Shown: positions 37,479 to 46,321 of the stretch, piece after piece | How the letters are laid out: every line of letters begins with the position of its first letter | Position numbering within the stretch: position 1 is the first letter of the stretch | The notes under the pieces: model-generated | What the model was told of the DNA's origin: nothing | Database searches by the model: none | Seen by the model: only the letters and a program-made list of their open reading frames with translations | NCBI RefSeq assembly: GCF_003182275.1 | Contig: NZ_QGTR01000004.1 | Location: forward strand, 51,716-115,715 | Length of the DNA stretch: 64,000 bases | From: Hoeflea marina | GTDB lineage: Bacteria > Pseudomonadota > Alphaproteobacteria > Rhizobiales > Rhizobiaceae | Direction: 5' to 3' | Position numbers and translations under genes: made by a program

Positions 37479-39314
37479 ATGGCCAAGAAACTCAAGGTAC
37501 TCGGTGTTCATGGACTTGGTGATCACCGGACAACCCCGTGGGAGGCGGAGTGGCGGGAAGCAATCGCCGGCGCACTCGACAGCGACCCCGCCACGCTGTT
37601 GCTCGAGTTCGAAGGCACCCGGTACGATCCGATCTTCGAGAGGACCAAGATCAGCTTCGCGGAAACGATGGGCGCACTGTGGAAGCTCGGCCGAAGCGGT
37701 TTCGCGCAGATCGGGCGGCAGGGGCGCGGCATTGGCGACGTGGCGGATCGGATCCGTTGGACGGCAGGCTACGTCGTGGCGTGGGTCGACGACACCGGTT
37801 TCCAGGCGCAGACCCGCAAACTGGTGCTCGACCATGTGCGTGCATTCAAGCCCGACGTGATCCTGGCCCATAGCCTCGGTTCACTGATCACTTACAATGC
37901 GTTCAGCCACCCCGACGCCGCAGAGGAGGAGGTGGCGGCGATCCTGCGCAGTGCCAACTACGTCACGCTCGGATCGCAGATCGCCAACCCCTTCGTCATC
38001 GGCAACCTGACCCACGGACGCGTCAACGCCCTCGCAGTCCGCCATTGGCACCACCTTTACAACGAGCACGACGATGTCTTCACCGCCCCCATCCGTATGC
38101 CGGGGGTTGCCAATTTCAACCAGCTGCTCACCTCTTTCGACATTCAGGGCCTGGCCGACCACTCCGCTGTCTCCTACCTCACCCACCCGACCACGGTCGG
38201 TTCGCTTTGGCAGCCGCTAGCCCTGAAGACCGCCGATGCCAAGGTCTTCCGCGGCCTCCCTGCGCCCTGGAAACGGGCACCCCGCACGACCCGGAAAACG
38301 CGCAGGCGCGCGCTTCTGGTGGGAATCAATGAGTATCCGCGGGAATCCGACCGGCTCGCGGGGTGCGTGAACGACGTCTTCACCATGAGCGCGGTGCTCC
38401 AGGAATGCGGATTCGCGCCCGAAGAGATCAGGACCTGTCTCGATGACCGGGCGACAGCCAGCGGAATCCTCGACCGGCTGGACTGGCTGCTCGGCGATGT
38501 CCAGTCCGGCGACCAGCGCGTCTTCTTCTACAGCGGCCATGGTGCCCAGGTCCCGGAATATGGTGAACACATCGAGCCGGACAGGCTGACTGAAACCCTG
38601 GTGCCCTGGGATTTCGACTGGTCGCCGCAGACCTGCATTTCGGACGAGCAGATCTTCAAGTTCTACAGTCAGCTTCCCTACGATTCGCAGCTGATGATGT
38701 TTTTCGACTGCTGCCACTCGGGCAGCATGCATCGTCAGAGCGGCGCCAAGGCGCGCGGCATCTCTCCACCCGACGACATCCGGCATCGGCAACTGAAATG
38801 GGACATTCCGACGGAAATGTGGGTGGACCGCGATTTCAAGCGCATCAACCCGAAATTCAGCCCAAAGGCCAGGGACAATGCCCGGTTCTTCGGCGACAAC
38901 GGCGCGACGATCCGGCTCGGACGGGCGGCAATGCTCAGGCGCGAAACCTCGGCGGAATTCAAGGCTGCGGCTGCCGCCTCGGAAGGCCCGCTGGGCCCTT
39001 TTCTTCCCTTGATCGTCGAGGCTTGCGGCGAGGACCAGCTGTCCTACGAATACCGCCACGGAGCAACAAGCTACGGGGCATTCACCTTCTGCCTCGCCAG
39101 CATCCTGCGCGACCGCCGGTCCATCACCTTCGAGGAGCTGGTGCGGCTGACGGCTGAACGGCTGGCCGACCTCCAGTACAACCAGACGCCCCAGTTGCTG
39201 GGTCCGACCGCCGTCATGAAGGCGGAAGTGCCATGGAATCCGGCCGGCACCCAGCCGTCCCGCCCGCGCAGGACTTCGGTGCCCGGGGGGGCCACGCCAC
39301 GGCTTTCTGGCTGA
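37479..39314 (+). CDS. Alpha/beta-hydrolase / metacaspase (peptidase C14) fusion
   Basis: A 611-residue protein. Residues ~5-245 form an alpha/beta-hydrolase/lipase-like domain: KVLGVHGLGDH and the elbow VILAHSLGSLITYN with Ser132. After a basic linker (RAPRTTRKTRRR), residues ~282-580 are a caspase-fold peptidase: ALLVGINEYP, VNDVFTMSAVL, FFYSGHGAQVPEYG with His354, and MMFFDCCHSGSMHR with Cys412. Both catalytic centres look intact. No signal peptide or TM segment is present, so it is cytosolic. Metacaspases cleave after Arg/Lys and some act in stress death or immunity. Strong ribosome site GGGGGAGG. Confidence 0.85.
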   Translation: MAKKLKVLGVHGLGDHRTTPWEAEWREAIAGALDSDPATLLLEFEGTRYDPIFERTKISFAETMGALWKLGRSGFAQIGRQGRGIGDVADRIRWTAGYVVAWVDDTGFQAQTRKLVLDHVRAFKPDVILAHSLGSLITYNAFSHPDAAEEEVAAILRSANYVTLGSQIANPFVIGNLTHGRVNALAVRHWHHLYNEHDDVFTAPIRMPGVANFNQLLTSFDIQGLADHSAVSYLTHPTTVGSLWQPLALKTADAKVFRGLPAPWKRAPRTTRKTRRRALLVGINEYPRESDRLAGCVNDVFTMSAVLQECGFAPEEIRTCLDDRATASGILDRLDWLLGDVQSGDQRVFFYSGHGAQVPEYGEHIEPDRLTETLVPWDFDWSPQTCISDEQIFKFYSQLPYDSQLMMFFDCCHSGSMHRQSGAKARGISPPDDIRHRQLKWDIPTEMWVDRDFKRINPKFSPKARDNARFFGDNGATIRLGRAAMLRRETSAEFKAAAAASEGPLGPFLPLIVEACGEDQLSYEYRHGATSYGAFTFCLASILRDRRSITFEELVRLTAERLADLQYNQTPQLLGPTAVMKAEVPWNPAGTQPSRPRRTSVPGGATPRLSG

Positions 39315-39393
39315 CCGGCCAGGATTGCTGCAGGCTGTCATGGCATCGCTGGCGTCCGCCTGCCGGACGCACCGGGTGCCGGTGCGATTCCGA

Positions 39394-39780
39394 TCAGATC
39401 GACGGCGTATCGTCGGCGGAGGCGGCGTCGGCTTTCGTGCCTCCGGACGGTGGCGGCACGTCGCGGACGATCTCCAGCCTGACCTTGGTCACGAACACCG
39501 CCAGAGCGCCGATGATCGCCAGCAAGGGAGCCGCGAGCATGATGGCGCCGCCGGCGATGGCGCCGATGGTCAGCGGCATGTCGAGCACGATGTCGCCATC
39601 GGGCTCGGTCAGCCTGATGCGGCGGACCTGCCCCTCGGCGGCGAGCCGCTTGACGGTGGCAACCAGCTGCTCGCCGGTGACCTCGATTTCCTCGGTCCAG
39701 GTCCGCTCATGATGCGGACGCTTCTCGTGGTCGGGGTTGCTGGCATCAGGACTGTCGGTTCTTGATTGACTGGCTTTCAT
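39394..39780 (-). CDS. DUF4342 protein
   Basis: A 128-residue protein. The core TWTEEIEVTGEQLVATVKRL followed by VRRIRL is the DUF4342 signature, and a hydrophobic segment PLTIGAIAGGAIMLAAPLLA then anchors it in the membrane. Both termini are polar. Start at ATG 39780 with GAGG upstream; ATG 39789 is an alternative. The function is unknown. It is convergent with the metacaspase fusion gene. Confidence 0.75.
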   Translation of the reverse strand: MKASQSRTDSPDASNPDHEKRPHHERTWTEEIEVTGEQLVATVKRLAAEGQVRRIRLTEPDGDIVLDMPLTIGAIAGGAIMLAAPLLAIIGALAVFVTKVRLEIVRDVPPPSGGTKADAASADDTPSI

Positions 39781-39956
39781 GGCATCCATCCTCAATCTGG
39801 CAAACGGGACGGTCGCAATTCTAGCCCGGCTTTGGGGCCATGACATGACATGGATCAACTTCGACCGTTGACGGTCATCCTTGACCACGGCAGTGGACAG
39901 CGGCGCCTGCCGCGGGACCCGCGCTTCAACGGCGCGGCCCGCGGCAGCCATCGCCT

Positions 39957-42209
39957 TCAGGCGATGAGGTCCTCGATCCGGATTGGAAAGCGATGCGCCC
40001 GCACCCCGGTGGCGTGCCAGATGGCGTTGGCGATGGCGCCCACCGTGCCGGTGATGCCGATCTCGCCCACTCCCTTGATCCCGAGCCCGTTGACATAGGG
40101 ATCGTCCTCGTCGACCAGGATCGCATCCATGGCGGGAATGTCGGCATGGACCGGAATGTGGTAGCCTGCCAGATCCGCGTTCAGCGGCCGTCCGGAGCGG
40201 CGGTCATGGATCGCTTCCTCGTGCAGGGCGAACGACAGGCCCCAGATCATGCCGCCGTAGAGCTGGCTGGTGGCCAGACGGGGATTGACGATGCGCCCCG
40301 CGGCGAACGCCCCCACCAGCCGCGTCACCCGCATCTGCCCGAGATCGGGATCGACCTTGACCTCGGCGAAGACGGCGCCGTGCGAGAACATCGCGCGGGC
40401 TTCCGCCTGCGCCGGGTCGCGCCCCCCCTTGCCGGTCCCTTCCAGCGTGGCGACGCCGGCGCGGCTCAGGATCTCGGCATAGCTCTGGCTCCGGGTCTCG
40501 TCCTCGCGGTGATAGAGCCGCCCGCCGCGCGCCTCGACCCCGGCATTGCCGGAGCCGAACAGGGGCGAGTCCGGGTCGCTGCTGGCGAGTTCGGCGAGCT
40601 TGGCGATGGCGTCGGTTCCCGCATTGTAGAGAGCGCTTCCCGCCGTCGCCGTGTGGCCGGAGCCGCCTGCCACACCGCCGTCGGGGAGATCGGAGGCACC
40701 CGAGCGGAACTCGACCTGCTCTATATCCAGCCCGAGTCCGTCGGCGGCGATCTGGGCCAGCGCCGTCCAGGCGCCCTGCCCCATGTCGGCTCCCGCGGTT
40801 TCGACCAGGGCGGTGCCGTCGGCGCGCAGGGTCGCGCGGGCCTCGGCCATGAACATCGGCGCCGGAAACAGCGCGCTGCCCATCCCCCAGCCGACCAGAT
40901 GGCCGGCCTTGTCGCGCATCTGCCTGGGCGCGAGCGGCCGCCCCGCCCAGCCGAAGCGCTCGGCACCCCGGCTGTAGCATTCCCGCAGCGCCTTGGCCGA
41001 GAACGGCTTGCCCGAGGCGGGATCGGTTTCGGCATAATTGCGCAGCCGGAATTCCAGCGAATCAAGCCCGCAGGCGAGCGCCGCTTCGTCGATGGCGCAT
41101 TCCAGCGCCGCCGAGCCGGACGCCTCGCCCGGCGCGCGCATCGGTCCGGGGGTGCCGATGTCGACCCGCACCGCCTGCTGCCGGGTCTCGATCGCCGGGC
41201 TCGCATAAAGGTTGTGGGATGCGTTGGCCGCAGGCTCGATGAACTCATCGAAGCTGCTCGTCTGCGCCGTGGCGTGATGCTCCAGCGCGGTCAGATGGCC
41301 GTCCGCGTCCATGGCGAGACGCAAGGTCTGCTCCGTCGCGCCGCGATGGCCGACGGGGCCGTACATCTGGTCTCGCGGCAGCACCAACTTGACCGGGCGA
41401 CCGAGCATCCGGGCCGCCAGGATTGCGAGGATATAGGGTCCCGGCATGATCGCCTTGGAGCCGAATCCGCCGCCCAGGAACGGGCTGCGCAGAAACACGT
41501 TCTCGGCGGGAATCCCGAAATAGCCGGCAAAAAGTCCCCGCGACATCACGATGGCCTGATTGGGCGAATCAATCGTCAGCCGGTCCCCGTCCCATTCCGC
41601 CACAATCGCATGCGGCTCCATGGCGTTGTGGTATTGCGCCGGGGTCCGATAGTCGGTCTTGATGCTGTGGACGGCTGCGGCATGGCCGGCGGCAATGTCG
41701 CCGCGGACGAAATTGGTCGGCGCGCCGATGCCGATGGCCGGCGGATCGTATCGCTCGCCATCGTCAAAGCCCATCCGCGCCGCCTCGGCCTCGTAGGTCG
41801 GCGAAAGCAGCCGCGCGCCTTCGGTGGCCGCCTCGAGGGTTTCTGCCACCACCAGCGCGATCGGCTGCTTGGCATAGCGCACCCGGTCGTTCTGCAGCGC
41901 CTCGAAGCGGAAGCCGAACAGGCCGGTCTTCTGGTCGGGATCGATGGCCAGCGGGGGCCGGTTGGCCGGCGTGATCACCTCGATGACGCCGGGATGGGCC
42001 TTTGCGGCGGTCACATCGAGCGAGGCGACGCGTCCGCGGGCAATGGCTGAGACGGCCACCACTGCATGGACGAGGCCCTGCGGATTGTTGTCGGCGGCGA
42101 AGGTGGCCGTGCCCGTGACCTTGAGCAGGCCGTCGCGCCGGGTCAGCGGCTGTCCGCGCGACGAGCCCATCCGGACATGGGTGGAAGGCGGGGAAATCGT
42201 GTCAGACAT
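39957..42209 (-). CDS. Aldehyde oxidoreductase molybdenum-binding subunit (PaoC/YagR-like)
   Basis: A 750-residue large subunit of a xanthine-oxidase-family molybdoenzyme. Features: SPFLGGGFGSKA (Mo-cofactor loop), GPMRAPGEASGSAALECAID, VETAGADMGQGAWTALAQIA, and the catalytic-Glu region near the C-terminus IKGVGEIGITGTVGAIANA. It oxidises aldehydes or N-heterocycles with water as the oxygen source. Start ATG 42209 is favoured by GGAG eight bases upstream and overlaps the FAD subunit gene by eight bases. Last gene of a three-gene operon. Confidence 0.9.
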   Translation of the reverse strand: MSDTISPPSTHVRMGSSRGQPLTRRDGLLKVTGTATFAADNNPQGLVHAVVAVSAIARGRVASLDVTAAKAHPGVIEVITPANRPPLAIDPDQKTGLFGFRFEALQNDRVRYAKQPIALVVAETLEAATEGARLLSPTYEAEAARMGFDDGERYDPPAIGIGAPTNFVRGDIAAGHAAAVHSIKTDYRTPAQYHNAMEPHAIVAEWDGDRLTIDSPNQAIVMSRGLFAGYFGIPAENVFLRSPFLGGGFGSKAIMPGPYILAILAARMLGRPVKLVLPRDQMYGPVGHRGATEQTLRLAMDADGHLTALEHHATAQTSSFDEFIEPAANASHNLYASPAIETRQQAVRVDIGTPGPMRAPGEASGSAALECAIDEAALACGLDSLEFRLRNYAETDPASGKPFSAKALRECYSRGAERFGWAGRPLAPRQMRDKAGHLVGWGMGSALFPAPMFMAEARATLRADGTALVETAGADMGQGAWTALAQIAADGLGLDIEQVEFRSGASDLPDGGVAGGSGHTATAGSALYNAGTDAIAKLAELASSDPDSPLFGSGNAGVEARGGRLYHREDETRSQSYAEILSRAGVATLEGTGKGGRDPAQAEARAMFSHGAVFAEVKVDPDLGQMRVTRLVGAFAAGRIVNPRLATSQLYGGMIWGLSFALHEEAIHDRRSGRPLNADLAGYHIPVHADIPAMDAILVDEDDPYVNGLGIKGVGEIGITGTVGAIANAIWHATGVRAHRFPIRIEDLIA

Positions 42210-43260
42210 GGGCGACAGCTCCATTTTCGAGATTGAAGGCCGATGCCGGCAAGGCCGGCATGCGCTCGGGCGTCCCGTCGGCTGCGAGCAGCAGGACGCG
42301 CTTGATCACGCGCCGGGCAAGCTCGATCTTGAAGCCATTGTCGCCGGAGGGCCGGGCATCGGCGAGTGCGGCGTCAGCGGCACGCCCGAAATTCTCGGCC
42401 GAGGGCACGGCGCCGAACAGCAGGGCTTCAGCGGCGCGTGCCCGCCAGGGCCTGGCGGCGACGGCGCCGAGCGCCAGTCTTGCCTGCAGGATCCTGCCGT
42501 CCTCGATCCGGAGCGCCGCGGCGGCGGAGACCAGCGCGAAGGCAAAGGAGGTGCGTTCCCGGAGCTTGAGATAGCGTGCATGGGCGCGGAAGCTGGCTGC
42601 CTCCGGCGGCAGCCGCAGCGAGACGACCATCTCGCCGGGCCGCAATCCGCTTTCCGGCGCGCGATGGGCGTCGGGAAGCGGATAGAGATCCTCCAGCGCC
42701 ATCTCCCTCCGGCCGTCGGGACCTGCAATCTCGACCACCGCATCGAGCGCGACGAGCGGCACCGAGAAATCCGACGGATGGGTGGCGATGCAGGCATTCG
42801 ACCAGCCAAGAACGGCATGGCTGCGGTTCTCGCCGGTCAGCGCATCGCAGCCTGTGCCGGGATCGCGCCGGTTGCAGGCGCTCGCCGGATCCTGGAAATA
42901 GGCGCAGCGGGTGTGCTGCATCAGGTTGCCGCCGACGCTGGCGGCGTTGCGCAACTGTGCCGAAGCGCCCGACAGCAGCGCTTCGGCAACCGAGGGGAAC
43001 GCCGCGGCGAAGGCCGGCTCGCGAGCAAGGTCGGCATTGCGGACCAGGGCGCCGATGCGGAAACCTCCGCCATCCAGTTGCTCGACATTGGAGAGTTCCG
43101 GCAGGCGGGTGACGTCGACCAGGCGCGACGGCCTGAGCGCACCGAGCTTCATCAGGTCAAGAAGATTGGTGCCGGCAGCAAGAAAGGCCGCGCCGGGCTC
43201 GGACGCCGCGGCGACCGCCTCGGCCACGGAGGCCGGACGCAGATATTCGAACTGGTTCAT
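42202..43260 (-). CDS. Aldehyde oxidoreductase FAD-binding subunit (PaoB/YagS-like)
   Basis: A 352-residue FAD subunit. N-terminal FLAAGTNLLDLMKLG binds FAD. A Cys-rich insertion (HTRCAYFQDPASACNRRDPG then another Cys after TG) matches the extra [4Fe-4S] site found in E. coli PaoB/YagS and absent from ordinary xanthine dehydrogenase FAD subunits, so this is a PaoABC-type enzyme. Start ATG 43260 overlaps the iron-sulfur subunit stop by four bases. Confidence 0.88.
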   Translation of the reverse strand: MNQFEYLRPASVAEAVAAASEPGAAFLAAGTNLLDLMKLGALRPSRLVDVTRLPELSNVEQLDGGGFRIGALVRNADLAREPAFAAAFPSVAEALLSGASAQLRNAASVGGNLMQHTRCAYFQDPASACNRRDPGTGCDALTGENRSHAVLGWSNACIATHPSDFSVPLVALDAVVEIAGPDGRREMALEDLYPLPDAHRAPESGLRPGEMVVSLRLPPEAASFRAHARYLKLRERTSFAFALVSAAAALRIEDGRILQARLALGAVAARPWRARAAEALLFGAVPSAENFGRAADAALADARPSGDNGFKIELARRVIKRVLLLAADGTPERMPALPASAFNLENGAVAHV

Positions 43261-43751
43261 GCTGTTCTCCGTTCGTCTTCGGCGAGCCGGTTGCGTGCGT
43301 CGAGCACCGCCTCGATGATGCCGACATGGGCGCCGCAGCGGCACAGATTGCCGCTCATCGCCTCGCGGATGCGCTCCGGGTCGTCCCCGGTCTCCGCTTC
43401 CGCGATCAGTCCGATGGCGCTCATGATCTGGCCCGGCGTGCAGAAGCCGCACTGGAAGCCGTCATTGTCGATGAATGCCGCCTGGACGGGATGCAGTCGA
43501 TCGCCGCTGGCGAGCCCTTCGATGGTCAGCACCTCGGCGCCGTCATGGCTGACCGCCAGTGCCAGGCAGGAGTTGATCCGCCGGCCGTCGACCAGCACCG
43601 TGCAGGCGCCGCACTGGCCGCGATCGCATCCCTTCTTGGTGCCGGTGAGATGGAGGCGTTCGCGCAGGAGATCGAGCAGGGTCACTCTCGGATCATCGAT
43701 GGCCACGTCCGTGCGGACGCCGTTGACCGTTAGGCTGATTGACAGAGTCAT
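43257..43751 (-). CDS. Aldehyde oxidoreductase 2Fe-2S subunit (PaoA/YagT-like)
   Basis: A 164-residue small subunit with two 2Fe-2S clusters: GCDRGQCGACTVLVDGRRIN for the ferredoxin-type cluster, and CGFCTPGQIMSA plus GNLCRCGAH for the second. E. coli PaoA carries a Tat signal peptide; this protein begins directly at the ferredoxin fold (MTLSISLTVNGVRTDV), so the complex should be cytosolic. First gene of the operon; 181 bp from the divergent TetR gene with a palindromic operator between. Confidence 0.9.
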   Translation of the reverse strand: MTLSISLTVNGVRTDVAIDDPRVTLLDLLRERLHLTGTKKGCDRGQCGACTVLVDGRRINSCLALAVSHDGAEVLTIEGLASGDRLHPVQAAFIDNDGFQCGFCTPGQIMSAIGLIAEAETGDDPERIREAMSGNLCRCGAHVGIIEAVLDARNRLAEDERRTA

Positions 43752-43886
43752 GTTTGCTCCGATTGGGTTGTCAGAATTTGATCGACGTCAAAGGGTCGGC
43801 TGTGCGACACAACCGAAGAGCCGCCTGTCCGGGCCTGGTATCGGCCCGGCCTAGATTGGCTACACGGGACGCTTGAGAAGTGTTAT

Positions 43887-43903
43887 ACGGAGGAAGCCTC
43901 CGT
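43887..43903. promoter_or_regulatory. TetR-type operator in the divergent intergenic region
   Basis: ACGGAGG-AAG-CCTCCGT is a perfect 7-3-7 inverted repeat, extended with two more complementary outer pairs separated by one mismatch. It lies 30 bp upstream of the TetR start and between the two divergent promoters, so binding could repress both. Confidence 0.65.
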
Positions 43904-43932
43904 TTAGCAAGCAAAAAGGACATGTGTGAGAA

Positions 43933-44523
43933 ATGGGCGAGGATTCCGCGAAGACAGGCCGCAGACCGCGCGCGGATTCGCTGCGCAATCGCGAGCTGCT
44001 GCTGGTGGCGGCGCGGGGTGTGTTCAGCGCCGGCGGCCCGGAGGCCAGCCTTGAGGCAGTCGCCCGCAAGGCCGGAGTCGGCATCGCAACACTCTACCGG
44101 CACTTCCCGACCCGCGAGGCCATTTTCCAGGCGGTCTACCGCCGCGAAATCGACCAGCTCGTCGACCTCGCCGTCACGCTCGCCGCCGACGAGCCCCCGC
44201 TCGAGGCGCTCCGTCTCTGGCTTCGCGCCAGCATCGGCATGGTGGCCACCAAGAAGGGCATGCTGGCCGCCCTGGCACCGGCGGCCGACAGCTCGACGGA
44301 ATTGTTCGCCTATTCATCGGACCAGCTCAATCGTTGCGTCGGCAACCTGATGGCGACGGCGGTGGCCCGCGGCGAGATCCGCGACGACCTGGACTCCGAG
44401 GACGTGCTCCGGGCGCTGATCGGCATGTGCTACACGCGCGAACAGCCGGGCTGGCAGGACAAGGTCGGCCGCCTGCTGGACGTGTTCGTGGACGGCTTGC
44501 GGATGCGCCGCAACGAATCGTAA
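43933..44523 (+). CDS. TetR-family transcriptional regulator
   Basis: A 196-residue regulator. HTH (~15-60): LLLVAARGVFSAGGPEASLE and GVGIATLYRHFPTREAIFQA. The C-terminal helical domain is of the SbtR/YfiR-like type often found beside oxidoreductase genes. It is divergent from the PaoABC-like operon, which it probably represses until an aldehyde-type effector binds. AGGACATG upstream may act as the ribosome site. Confidence 0.88.
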   Translation: MGEDSAKTGRRPRADSLRNRELLLVAARGVFSAGGPEASLEAVARKAGVGIATLYRHFPTREAIFQAVYRREIDQLVDLAVTLAADEPPLEALRLWLRASIGMVATKKGMLAALAPAADSSTELFAYSSDQLNRCVGNLMATAVARGEIRDDLDSEDVLRALIGMCYTREQPGWQDKVGRLLDVFVDGLRMRRNES

Positions 44524-44614
44524 ATCAAAGAATTTCAATAAGATAGAAAAGGCGGCAGACTCAGTTCCTCGGGATGTTGAAGTGATCCGTCAGCGAGCCA
44601 TCGACCGCCGGCGT

Positions 44615-45097
44615 TCAGCCGTGGTCCTTCAGCAGCCGCGTCTTCTGGCGGTTCCAGTCGCGCTCTTTCTCGGTCTGCCGCTTGTCGTGCAGCTTCTTGC
44701 CCTTGCCCAGTGCCAGCTGCAGCTTGGCCCGGCCGCGGTCGTTGAAATAGATCTTCAGCGGCACCAGCGTCATGCCGTCGCGTGCGACCGCCGCCGAGAG
44801 GCGGGCGATGTCGCGCATCTTCATCAGCAGCTTGCGCCGCCGCCGCGGCTCGTGATTGAACTGGTTGGCCTGCAGATATTCAGGAATGTAGGAATTGATC
44901 AGCCAGAGTTCGCCACCCTCCTCGCTGGCATAGGCATCGCCGATATTGGCCTTGCCCTGGCGCAGCGACTTGACCTCGGTGCCGCTGAGCACCAGCCCGG
45001 TCTCGAACGTATCGACGATCTCGTAGTCGAACCGGGCGCGCCGGTTCTCTGCCACGATCTTGCCGTACTGGGACTTGTCTTCCTTCTTGGGTGCCAT
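44615..45097 (-). CDS. smpB: SsrA-binding protein SmpB
   Basis: A 160-residue tmRNA-binding protein for trans-translation. Signatures: [39 protein letters not shown], and the basic C-terminal tail ([20 protein letters not shown]). Start ATG 45097, one base after the dapA stop, so it is co-transcribed with dapA. No tmRNA gene was recognised in the window. Confidence 0.95.
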   Translation of the reverse strand: MAPKKEDKSQYGKIVAENRRARFDYEIVDTFETGLVLSGTEVKSLRQGKANIGDAYASEEGGELWLINSYIPEYLQANQFNHEPRRRRKLLMKMRDIARLSAAVARDGMTLVPLKIYFNDRGRAKLQLALGKGKKLHDKRQTEKERDWNRQKTRLLKDHG

Positions 45098-45098
45098 G

Positions 45099-45980
45099 TC
45101 AGATGTTGATTCCCGCATGCGCCATGGCGGCATCCAGAAGTGCAGCGGTGGCCGGTTCAACAGCCGTCAGCGGCGAGCGCACGAGACCATTCATATGGCC
45201 AAGACGCTCGAGACAGTATTTGGTTCCCGCCACGCCCGGCTCGGTGAAGATCGCCTTGTGCAGCGGCATGAGCACATCGAGCAGCCTGAGCGCTTCGACA
45301 TAGTCGCCGCGCAGCGTCGCCTCCTGCATGTCGGCGCACAGCTTCGGCGCCACATTGGCGGTCACCGAAATGCAGCCGACGCCGCCATGGGCGTTGAATC
45401 CCAGCGCGGTGGCATCCTCGCCGGAGATCTGGATGAAATCCTTGCCGCAGGCCATGCGCTGTTCGGGCACGCGCTCGAGCTTGCCGGTGGAATCCTTGAC
45501 GCCGACGATGGTCGGAAAGTCGCGATGCAGCGCCGCCATGGTCTCGACACTCATGTCGACCACCGAGCGTCCCGGAATGTTGTAGATGATGATCGGCAGT
45601 GCGGTGGCTTCCGCCACCGCCTTGAAATGGGCGTAGAGCCCCTTCTGGGTCGGCTTGTTGTAGTAGGGCGTGACCACCAGCACCGCATCCGCCCGCGCCT
45701 TCTCGGCATGCCGGGCAAAGTCGATGGCTTCCAGGGTGTTGTTGGAGCCGGCGCCGGCGATCACCGGCACCCGTCCCGCCACCGCCTCGACGCACAGATC
45801 CACCACCCGCTTGTGTTCGGCATGGGAGAGCGTCGGTGATTCCCCCGTCGTCCCGACCGGCACGACGCCGCGGCTTCCGGCTTTGATCATCCGTTCGACA
45901 TGGGACGCGAAGGCGGCCTCGTCGACGGCGCCATCGGCCGTGAACGGGGTGATGAGGGCGGGCATGGAACCCTTGAACAT
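45099..45980 (-). CDS. dapA: 4-hydroxy-tetrahydrodipicolinate synthase
   Basis: A 293-residue TIM-barrel lyase condensing pyruvate with aspartate semialdehyde in the lysine/diaminopimelate pathway. Signatures: [32 protein letters not shown] (active-site Tyr region) and [14 protein letters not shown] with the Schiff-base Lys. Start ATG 45980 ([10 protein letters not shown]) matches the family start. It is upstream of smpB, a conserved rhizobial pair. Confidence 0.95.
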   Translation of the reverse strand: MFKGSMPALITPFTADGAVDEAAFASHVERMIKAGSRGVVPVGTTGESPTLSHAEHKRVVDLCVEAVAGRVPVIAGAGSNNTLEAIDFARHAEKARADAVLVVTPYYNKPTQKGLYAHFKAVAEATALPIIIYNIPGRSVVDMSVETMAALHRDFPTIVGVKDSTGKLERVPEQRMACGKDFIQISGEDATALGFNAHGGVGCISVTANVAPKLCADMQEATLRGDYVEALRLLDVLMPLHKAIFTEPGVAGTKYCLERLGHMNGLVRSPLTAVEPATAALLDAAMAHAGINI

Positions 45981-46321
45981 GGTGGCCTCCCAAAGGCAGT
46001 CGGTCATCCGGGTTGGCCCGGATCGTGATTAAGTGCAGTCTGCCGTTACAGGATATTGCGCCGGGGCGAAAGCCTCCGGCCCGCTGCGGCCGCCGCTTTT
46101 GCGACCGTCAGCAGCGATTTCCGCCGTGCCGTCGCCAAATCGGGTCAAACCTCCCGCCGCCCGCAATTCCGCCAGAATATTGCATTTGAATGTTTTCGCA
46201 AAGCCGTGGTTAACAAATGCTTCACTGCCCGCTGGCAGGCTGTCCGGGATGGAAGCGCGTGCGCGCAGCGGGAAGCACTGCGTCACGACCCACGACCGGC
46301 CACACTGCCTCGAAAGGTGAC
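45981..46321. other. Divergent intergenic region dapA / slt
   Basis: 341 bp carrying the promoters of dapA (leftwards) and the lytic transglycosylase (rightwards). An AT-rich patch near 46180-46215 is the most promoter-like part. No small gene was recognised. Confidence 0.5.

Noticed and set aside
39993..42050. Plus-strand frame of 685 codons
   Set aside because: Antisense of the molybdenum subunit gene; high-GC artefact.
44524..45097. Possible tmRNA (ssrA) near smpB
   Set aside because: No tmRNA-like ends or tag-coding stretch found; ssrA is commonly elsewhere.
45060..45839. Plus-strand frame inside dapA
   Set aside because: Shadow of dapA; no independent start signal or domain.
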